Assembly (NCBI GenBank): GCA_049325275.1
Contig: JBMOLU010000029.1
Location: 21,303 to 85,302, forward strand
DNA from: CAIQJJ01 sp049325275
Lineage (GTDB): Bacteria > Chloroflexota > Anaerolineae > Anaerolineales > UBA4823
Direction of reading: 5' to 3'
Length of the DNA: 64,000 nucleotides
A program made the position numbers and the translations under genes. Below the pieces are notes generated by a model that was not told where the DNA came from, did no database searches, and saw nothing but the letters and a program-made list of their open reading frames with translations. Positions 58,049 to 64,000 of this stretch are shown here, one piece after another; position 1 is the stretch's first letter, and each line of letters opens with the position of its first letter.

Positions 58049-60817
58049 TTATTTTTTCAACCGGCGAAAAATCTCGCGCCGGAGCCAATCCAGAACATAA
58101 AGCAGCGGGCCAAAACAGGCCAGGACGATCCAATACTCAGCCGGGAAAGGATAGTGCTCGAAAAGACGCGCCAGCGGTGGCACGTAAATCAGCGCCAGAA
58201 TCAGGCTGACTTCGGCGAGCACGCCGATGATCAGCGTGCGGTTTTTCAGCAAGCCCAGGTAACGCACGTGCCCGCGTTCCGTGCGACAGGCATACGCATT
58301 GCCGATTTGCGCCATGACCACACCCGCATGAAAAACGGTCGTTGCCATCACGTACACCAACCCGGCGTGGCTCGTCAGGCGCTCGCGATACGGCAACCAG
58401 TCCACACGGGGGAATTCTAACAGGTTGGCGTAGCCATTGGAATACAGAACATAGTAAAACGCCAGATAACACAAGATCGTTTCGATGAGGCCAAGCCAGA
58501 AAAAGGAACGCAGCACGATGCTGCGATCCAACAGGGGCTTGTAACGCGGGCGCGGGGCACGTTCCATCACGCCCGGCTCGGGGCGTTCGGCCCCCAGCGC
58601 CAGCGCAGGCAGCAGGTCGGTGCCCAGGTCGATCGCCAGGATTTGCGGCACGGTCAGCGCCAGCGGAATGTGAAACAAGGCCATGGCCAGGAAGGGCAGC
58701 ACTTCGGGGACGTTGCTGGTAAAGATGTACGTAATGAACTTGCGCAGGTTATCGTAGACGGCGCGGCCTTCCATGATCGCCAGCGAAACGGCGCGGAAAT
58801 TGTCACGCGTCAGGATCACATCGGCGGCTTCTTTGGCAACGTCGGTGCCGGTGTACCCCATCGCAATACCAACATCGGCCTTGCGCAGGGCGGGGGCATC
58901 GTTGACGCCATCGCCGATCACGGCCACCACTTCGCCACGTGCCTGGTAAGCGGCAACCAGCCGCAGCTTGTGCTCGGGGGCCATGCGGGCGAAGATCACC
59001 TCTTCGCCGAGCATCTCTTGCAGTTGGAAATCTTCCAGTTCATCCAGTTCAGCGCCGGTAACGATCCGTGGATGTGCGCTGACCAGCATCCCGACGCGGC
59101 GGGCCATCGACTCTGCCGTCAGACCATAGTCGCCGGTGATCATGACCATGCGGATACCTGCTTTGTGAAAAGACTGCACGGCCTCCGCCACGTCGGTACG
59201 CGGCGGGTCCATCATGGCGGCCAGGCCCAGGAAGGTCAGATCGCGCTCGATCTCCTCGACGACGTAAGGACCGCTACGCGGCGGCAGGCTGCGCCGGGCC
59301 AACGCCAGCACGCGCAGGGCATGGCGGGCGTACTCATCGTTTGCCGCCAGGGCCTGCGCGCGCAGTTCGTTATCCAACGGGCGCACCTCACCATTCACAT
59401 AAATGTGCGTACAGAGCTGTAATACTTCTTTTGGCGCGCCCTTGACGAAGACGGTTTGCTGGCCCTCGGACCAGTGGATCGTGCTCATGCGCTTGCGCCG
59501 TGCATCGAAGGGCAGTTCGTGGGCGCGCGGCAAGGCGCGCGCCACGGCCAGTTGGTTCAGGCCGCCTTTGAGGGCCAGCACGCGCAGGGCGACTTCGGTT
59601 TGATCGCCCAGGCTGGTCCAGCGATCATTTACGGCCGTCGGCGGATTGAGGCGTGCGTTGTTGCACATCAGGCAGGCTTCCATGATGGCCTGTACGTCGG
59701 CCAGGTGCGCTTCGCCATCGAGCGAGATCAAGGCACCATTCGGTTCGTAGCCGATGCCGGAGACGTGAAAGCGATGCCCGCCGGCCCACACTTCGCTGAC
59801 CGTCATCTGGTTTTGGGTCAACGTACCGCTCTTGTCGGTGCAAATGATTGAAGTCGTTCCCAGCGTTTCGACGACGGCCATTTTTTTGACGAGTACGTCC
59901 TGGCGCGCCAGGCGCTGCACGGCCTTGGAAAGGGTGAGCGTAACCGTCGGGATCAGGCCTTCGGGGATCACCGCCACAATCAGGCCGATGGCAAGGATCA
60001 GCGCCTCGAGTTGGTTCATCCCGGCGTCGAGCACGCTGGTAAAGAAAACTGCAGCGCCGATCGCCAGTGCGACGAAGGTGATTTTGCGGGTGACGCGCTT
60101 CATGTCTTCCATCAGCAGGCTGGGTTCTTCGCGCACGGCCTGGGTCAGGTTGGCGATGCGGCCAAACTGCGTCAACATGCCGGTTGCATACACCACCGCT
60201 TTTCCGGTACCCGAGAAGATCGATGTGCCTGCAAAAACGAGATTGGGGCGTTCGACTTCCGTCAAACCCTCACGCAGCGAGGCGTCAGCGGTCTTGCGGG
60301 CGGGCATGGCTTCCCCTGTGAGCGAGGCGTTGTTGGCGCGCAGGCCGTATTCTTCCACCACACGCGCGTCGGCGGGGATATTATCACCTTCAGCGAGCAC
60401 GAGCACATCGCCGGGCACCAGTTCGTTGGCCGAAAGATAGACTTCCTCGCCGTCCCGAAGCACGCGCGCCTGCGGCGGCAGCATCTCGCGCAAAGCAGAC
60501 ACGGCACGGCTGGCGCGGAATTCCTGCCAGTAAGAAAAGGCCACGTTGGTCAACACAACGCCCCAAATGACGAGCCACAGGCCGGGCTGGCCCACGAACA
60601 GCGCGATCAGGCCGGCCAACAGCAACAGCCAGGCCATCGGATGATTGATTTGCGCGAGAAGTTTTACCCACGCCGGGGATTCGGGGGGCTCGGTAATGAC
60701 GTTCTGTCCGTACAAGGCAACACGCTGCTGCGCCTCGGCAACGGACAGTCCTTCCGGGCAGGTTTCTAAAGCTGTATAAACGTCGGAAACGCGCAGGGCG
60801 TAAATGGGGGCAGACAT
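58049..60817 (-). CDS. P-type cation-transporting ATPase (P2 type)
   Basis: 922 residues from the ATG at 60817. It has the N-terminal cation-ATPase domain (YTALETCPEGLSVAEAQQRV), the actuator loop NNASLTGEAMP (TGE), the phosphorylation motif CTDKSGTLTQNQMT, KGAPKEVL, the hinge MITGDYGLTAESMARRVG and GDGVNDAPALRKADVGIAMG. Ten membrane segments are expected; the fourth carries VIPEGLIPTVT with the PEGL motif of Ca2+/Na+/K+ pumps. The C-terminal span region is present. The pumped ion cannot be fixed from sequence. It sits among K+ transport genes. Confidence 0.93.
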   Translation of the reverse strand: MSAPIYALRVSDVYTALETCPEGLSVAEAQQRVALYGQNVITEPPESPAWVKLLAQINHPMAWLLLLAGLIALFVGQPGLWLVIWGVVLTNVAFSYWQEFRASRAVSALREMLPPQARVLRDGEEVYLSANELVPGDVLVLAEGDNIPADARVVEEYGLRANNASLTGEAMPARKTADASLREGLTEVERPNLVFAGTSIFSGTGKAVVYATGMLTQFGRIANLTQAVREEPSLLMEDMKRVTRKITFVALAIGAAVFFTSVLDAGMNQLEALILAIGLIVAVIPEGLIPTVTLTLSKAVQRLARQDVLVKKMAVVETLGTTSIICTDKSGTLTQNQMTVSEVWAGGHRFHVSGIGYEPNGALISLDGEAHLADVQAIMEACLMCNNARLNPPTAVNDRWTSLGDQTEVALRVLALKGGLNQLAVARALPRAHELPFDARRKRMSTIHWSEGQQTVFVKGAPKEVLQLCTHIYVNGEVRPLDNELRAQALAANDEYARHALRVLALARRSLPPRSGPYVVEEIERDLTFLGLAAMMDPPRTDVAEAVQSFHKAGIRMVMITGDYGLTAESMARRVGMLVSAHPRIVTGAELDELEDFQLQEMLGEEVIFARMAPEHKLRLVAAYQARGEVVAVIGDGVNDAPALRKADVGIAMGYTGTDVAKEAADVILTRDNFRAVSLAIMEGRAVYDNLRKFITYIFTSNVPEVLPFLAMALFHIPLALTVPQILAIDLGTDLLPALALGAERPEPGVMERAPRPRYKPLLDRSIVLRSFFWLGLIETILCYLAFYYVLYSNGYANLLEFPRVDWLPYRERLTSHAGLVYVMATTVFHAGVVMAQIGNAYACRTERGHVRYLGLLKNRTLIIGVLAEVSLILALIYVPPLARLFEHYPFPAEYWIVLACFGPLLYVLDWLRREIFRRLKK

Positions 60818-60830
60818 CTTAAAGGTGATC

Positions 60831-60872
60831 AGGGGAAAGGTTGAAAGGCCCCATCCTCTCAACCTTTCCCCT
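60831..60872. repeat. 14-bp inverted repeat between permease and P-type ATPase genes
   Basis: AGGGGAAAGGTTGA (60831-60844) pairs perfectly with TCAACCTTTCCCCT (60859-60872). It lies just after the permease stop and 13 bases before the ATPase start. There is no T run, so it may limit read-through, protect the mRNA end, or hide the ATPase ribosome site. Confidence 0.6.
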
Positions 60873-60880
60873 GTCAACAA

Positions 60881-62722
60881 CTACGGCTGCTGATCAGGCT
60901 CCGAACCCGATCCGGTTTCACTCGGTTTTCCCCCCAGGCGCGGCTCCGGTTTGGGCTGGTTGGCATCATACTGCTCCTGGAGCGTCTGCGGTGTGTGCGA
61001 ATTGCGAGCGGCAGCCATGACGGCGTCATAGTCTCCCGCAGGGACCGGCGGCTCGAAACGCATCGGCCGGCGTATACCAAATAGTTCGGCGAACTGGGCC
61101 ACTTTGATCATCAGTTGGTAGCGGTATTCCTGGGTACGCTGTGATTGCCAGGTGACCATGTCGCCCATGGGACCTTCGACCCGGGACTTATCCCGAATGA
61201 TGCGGCGGATGTCCTCCTGTGTGCGGTATCCTGTGGGCGAAAGCAAAACGGCGTGCGCGATGAGCACCAGGAAGATCAAGACAAGCAGGACCACCCAGCC
61301 ACCTTCCGACCATTTACCGACCACCTGACCGACAAAGATCAAAGCCGAAAGCACGGTCGAGAAGGTGGCCGCCGCGAGCCCCCATGCCCGCGCCTTGCCG
61401 GTGTAGTTAAGGGAGATGTGCCGGCGGATTGCCAGCCCCATGGCCGTAATCGGCAGGAAAACACCGACGCCATAGTAGGGGACGGCAGTGCTGGTATCGC
61501 CGCGCACCAGGAACTGGACGATCACGGCCGTCACAAAAGCAGCCGTTACCGGCCGGGTAAAAGTGCCCTTGGGATTGCGGTAGACGACGATTTCGGGGAT
61601 TTCACCAATCGCCACATTGCGCCAGGTGATGGCCTGCAAATCTTGATAGGCGGTCATCGAAGCAGCCGCCAGCAGGCCCACGGCAAGGAACTGGTAGACC
61701 CAAAACAGTAAGTCTCCCCCGGGAAATTGCCCGAAACCGATCACGGCCAGGTTGCCGACGAGCGTTCGCCCGTCTGTGCCGTCAAAGACATGAAACTTCA
61801 GCGAGAAAAACGTCAGCGCCAGCGTCGTCAGGCCGCCGTAGAACAGGAACGACGTCTGTACGAAACGGCCGATGCCCGGCTTGCCGCTGTAAAAACTCCA
61901 TAGTTTTTTGAGGCTCGGCAGGCGCTTCTTGCCCCACCGGACAATGGCGGCGTCTTCGTCTACGACGAACTGGATACCATCCGACATCGCTTCCAGGCCG
62001 GTTAAGGCCACCAGGCCTTTCATCGAAGCCGCCAGCATGTGATAGAGCGCCTCGAGCAGCGACACGTTTTTTACCGGCTCAGCAGCATCTGCTGCGGCCG
62101 CACCGCCTCCCTGCGCGGTAACGAGACCGATAAACATGGTCGTTGTCATCAGGGCGAATACACCGATCAAGGTAAAAACCAGTTGCGCCGATTCGCCGCG
62201 CCCGCGGATGGTAAAGAAGTAAGTAAAACTTGCCAGGATGGCGCCGATCAAAAAGTGCCAGAACCAGCCACTGTTGTACTCCCCGATTACCGAAAGCAGT
62301 TGATCGCTGCCCGACAGTGTCGAAACGACGATCGTAAAAATGTAATCCTGCACCAGGACCACGGCAACCACCAGGCTGATGGAAGGCCCTAGGTAACGCA
62401 TGGCCGCGGCAAACGAACCACCACCTTCACGAAAGACTCCCAGCGAGTACATGTATAACGCGCCGAAGACCACATTCGCCAGGGCAATGACGGCCACGGC
62501 AAAGTACGCGTAGCGCTGCAAGCCATAAGGGTGAAGCGCATGCATCATTTCGCCGGTCGCATAATAGAAGGACGTAAAGTAGTCCACGCCGAACAAAGCC
62601 AGCGCCGCCAGCAGGCCCACCTGCCCGGCGCCGTGTACGTGGGCGTCTTCCGCCTTTTCACGCGGGGCGGCCTTCCAGGAGAGAAAAACGATTACAGCCA
62701 GTAACAGGATCGAGAATAACAT
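60881..62722 (-). CDS. APC-superfamily permease (amino acid or K+ transporter)
   Basis: 613 residues from the ATG at 62722 (GAGG, 5 bases). About twelve membrane spans cover residues 1-470: LFSILLLAVIVFLSW, VGLLAALALFGVDYFTSFYY, LVVAVVLVQDYIFTIVVS and later VVLLVLIFLVLIAHAVLL. A soluble tail of about 150 residues follows, with a Pro/Gly-rich end. The first-helix motif GVDYFTSFYYATGE differs from the usual GxG of APC porters. KimA-type K+ importers belong to this class; that would fit with the TrkA and P-type ATPase neighbours, but is inference. Confidence 0.8.
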   Translation of the reverse strand: MLFSILLLAVIVFLSWKAAPREKAEDAHVHGAGQVGLLAALALFGVDYFTSFYYATGEMMHALHPYGLQRYAYFAVAVIALANVVFGALYMYSLGVFREGGGSFAAAMRYLGPSISLVVAVVLVQDYIFTIVVSTLSGSDQLLSVIGEYNSGWFWHFLIGAILASFTYFFTIRGRGESAQLVFTLIGVFALMTTTMFIGLVTAQGGGAAAADAAEPVKNVSLLEALYHMLAASMKGLVALTGLEAMSDGIQFVVDEDAAIVRWGKKRLPSLKKLWSFYSGKPGIGRFVQTSFLFYGGLTTLALTFFSLKFHVFDGTDGRTLVGNLAVIGFGQFPGGDLLFWVYQFLAVGLLAAASMTAYQDLQAITWRNVAIGEIPEIVVYRNPKGTFTRPVTAAFVTAVIVQFLVRGDTSTAVPYYGVGVFLPITAMGLAIRRHISLNYTGKARAWGLAAATFSTVLSALIFVGQVVGKWSEGGWVVLLVLIFLVLIAHAVLLSPTGYRTQEDIRRIIRDKSRVEGPMGDMVTWQSQRTQEYRYQLMIKVAQFAELFGIRRPMRFEPPVPAGDYDAVMAAARNSHTPQTLQEQYDANQPKPEPRLGGKPSETGSGSEPDQQP

Positions 62723-62739
62723 GGGGACCTCACCAAGCC

Positions 62740-63849
62740 TCAACGGATGAACGCATCTTCCAGCATCTTCAGGCTTACCAGCAAGTGCTTGCGCGTCGAA
62801 GGGTTCAGGCGCGTGTCCTGCGCCACTTTGGCCTGCTCCTCACGGGCGGCACGGACCACAAAAGCCGGCACGAACATGATCCGCCCGGCAGGGATGACTT
62901 GAAAAGCGTGCATCTTCATCTCGAGATCTTGATCGTCGAAAAAGGGCAGGCTCAGGCTCAAGCCGCGGTTGAGTTCGTGCGCTGCGGCGCGGCGTTTGAT
63001 CGTGGCAACGATCTCCCGCACCTGGTAGCGCGCCAGCGCCCGGCCCTGGTTGACGATCTGCCCTAACATGCCATAACGCTTCTGCTGGTATTCGTCGTCA
63101 GCCACCATGTAAGGGGCCAGGTAGACGGCGGCATGTAAAATGCCCAGGAAGCGCTGCATGGACTGCACGTGCGCTTCGGCCTCGCCCACCGAGTTTACCA
63201 GGAGGCGATCTTCATCGTCGAAGGCCACCCACTGCGGCAGGTAGAAACGGCGGGCATACTCCACGTAAGGAACGAGCAGTTCGCCGCGCTCGGCCTCGTC
63301 CATGGCGCCTTCCTCTGCAATGGCATCGGTTACGGCGGTGATCGCCGACTCTTTCACCCGCTCACGGCTGGCAGGGATAGAGGGAATTTCCTCCCCGTCT
63401 GCCGACGTATAAACGACCGAACGCCCGGCGGGCAGCATACTGCGCACCATGTAAGATACGGTTGCGTGGCGCAGCAGGTTGCCGCCGGCGGCAACCGCCG
63501 CCTCGCCGGCGCTCTCCAGTTCCATCAACCGCTGGCGCACATTGACCTGCAAATTGGACCCGGTCAGGCGATCGATGATTTTACCGACAGCCTGCTCGCG
63601 CTGGTTGGCAGGCACTGCTTCCGGTTGGCCACCAGGCACAGGTACGACGCGATCCGGCAGGCTGAAGCGCACCTGGCTGGCGTGCTGGGTGATGGCATCC
63701 GCCAACTGGCGCGCCTGGGCCTCGAGAAAACGCTGTACCAGCGCCGGTTGCGCATCGAACAAAGCCTGTTGCGTCTCATACTCCTGGCGCAAATGGCCGA
63801 CCGGACTGCTCGACTGAGCGGATGATTGAAGCGTGGGGTTTTCTGGCAT
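62740..63849 (-). CDS. Unrecognised soluble protein, operon with the permease
   Basis: 369 residues, no signal peptide, no long hydrophobic span. The first 120 residues are helical and Gln/Ala-rich (ALFDAQPALVQRFLEAQARQ). A short region contains AGRSVVYTSADGEEIPSIPA. The middle is acidic (TDAIAEEGAMDEAERGE), and the C-terminal 100 residues mix charged helices with the hydrophobic-aromatic segment LSLSLPFFDDQD and IMFVPAFVVRAAREEQ. No family was recognised. Its stop is 18 bases before the permease start, so it may regulate or assist that transporter. Confidence 0.7.
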   Translation of the reverse strand: MPENPTLQSSAQSSSPVGHLRQEYETQQALFDAQPALVQRFLEAQARQLADAITQHASQVRFSLPDRVVPVPGGQPEAVPANQREQAVGKIIDRLTGSNLQVNVRQRLMELESAGEAAVAAGGNLLRHATVSYMVRSMLPAGRSVVYTSADGEEIPSIPASRERVKESAITAVTDAIAEEGAMDEAERGELLVPYVEYARRFYLPQWVAFDDEDRLLVNSVGEAEAHVQSMQRFLGILHAAVYLAPYMVADDEYQQKRYGMLGQIVNQGRALARYQVREIVATIKRRAAAHELNRGLSLSLPFFDDQDLEMKMHAFQVIPAGRIMFVPAFVVRAAREEQAKVAQDTRLNPSTRKHLLVSLKMLEDAFIR

Positions 63850-63897
63850 TTTGTACTCGCTTTTCGTCGTTAATAACTCGACTGTTGTATTTTGAAA

Positions 63898-64000
63898 TCA
63901 TAAAGCCAAGCCGGTAGCGGCCTGGACGAGTTGTTTTGAGAATAAGGAATCGAAAACGGCCTTCACATCTTTGCCGTCCTGGATCATATCGTGAGCCTTG
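63898..64000 (-). CDS. C-terminal end of an unidentified gene (partial)
   Basis: The minus-strand frame enters from the right edge and ends at a TGA at 63898; 33 full codons are visible before it. The tail reads KAHDMIQDGKDVKAVFDSLF and then SKQLVQAATGLAL. It is helical and mildly hydrophobic at the end. It lies 48 bases upstream of the unrecognised 369-residue gene, in the same direction. Too little is seen to identify it. Confidence 0.5.
   Translation of the reverse strand, partial: KAHDMIQDGKDVKAVFDSLFSKQLVQAATGLAL

Noticed and set aside
1..64000. CRISPR arrays, tRNA or rRNA genes, phage or transposase genes
   Set aside because: None was found by eye; no regularly spaced direct repeats, no tRNA cloverleaf and no transposase or integrase motifs were recognised. 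A tool-based scan could still find a divergent one.

Overview
The window reads as a chromosomal segment of a moderately GC-rich bacterium, most likely a member of the Chloroflexota (Anaerolineae-like). This is inference from content, not from a search: a tad/Flp pilus locus whose TadZ carries a receiver domain, many GAF-type histidine kinases with LuxR/NarL-type regulators, a secreted protein ending in an FLP-type tail, and a DnaB helicase with two inteins. No rRNA, tRNA or CRISPR array was found. Most genes have clear Shine-Dalgarno sites, but at least three (near 33527, 38278 and 52903) seem to be leaderless, with a TATGAT box 6-7 bases before the start codon.

Layout. 1-5.3 kb: minus-strand tad pilus locus (flp, then cpaB, tadZ, tadA, partial tadB). 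flp and cpaB are separated by what looks like the 5' remnant of a group II intron, and each side has its own promoter. 5.3-7.1 kb: DegS-like kinase and NarL-type regulator. 7.3-8.7 kb: glnA. 9.2-12.5 kb: triple-GAF kinase and double-receiver regulator. 12.5-17.8 kb: esterase, small membrane protein, CpXC protein, orphan GAF-PAS kinase and class III aminotransferase. 18.0-19.9 kb: ABC-F ATPase behind a five-codon leader ORF and a terminator/antiterminator pair. 20-23.8 kb: large secreted M23 metallopeptidase. 23.8-24.3 kb: gene-poor, with an 18-codon ORF behind a near-consensus promoter and a small inverted-repeat element.

24.3-29.6 kb: NAD biosynthesis operon (cysteine hydrolase, VOC protein, nadC, nadA, nadB) controlled by a strong promoter and two copies of a 19-bp operator-like sequence. 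29.7-33.5 kb: membrane metallophosphoesterase, a decayed second copy, and a convergent regulator/kinase pair. 33.7-38.2 kb: methyltransferase, membrane proteins, B12-type radical SAM protein and a DUF4173-like protein. 38.2-42.4 kb: regulator, metallophosphoesterase and membrane kinase in one tight operon.

42.5-52.9 kb: a long minus-strand run from dnaB (two inteins) through purN, a DnaD-like protein, a tandem DnaC-like loader, histidine phosphatase, HIT protein, phosphatase, ECF sigma factor and anti-sigma factor. 53.0-56.6 kb: the conserved rpmH-rnpA-yidD-yidC-jag block with a beta-propeller lipoprotein inserted before yidC. 56.7-64 kb: ion-transport group (two TrkA/RCK proteins, P-type ATPase, APC permease and two unrecognised genes).

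The best candidates for something undescribed are the regulator-metallophosphoesterase-kinase operon and its relatives, the 18-codon transcript, the ABC-F attenuator, and the paired nad operators.
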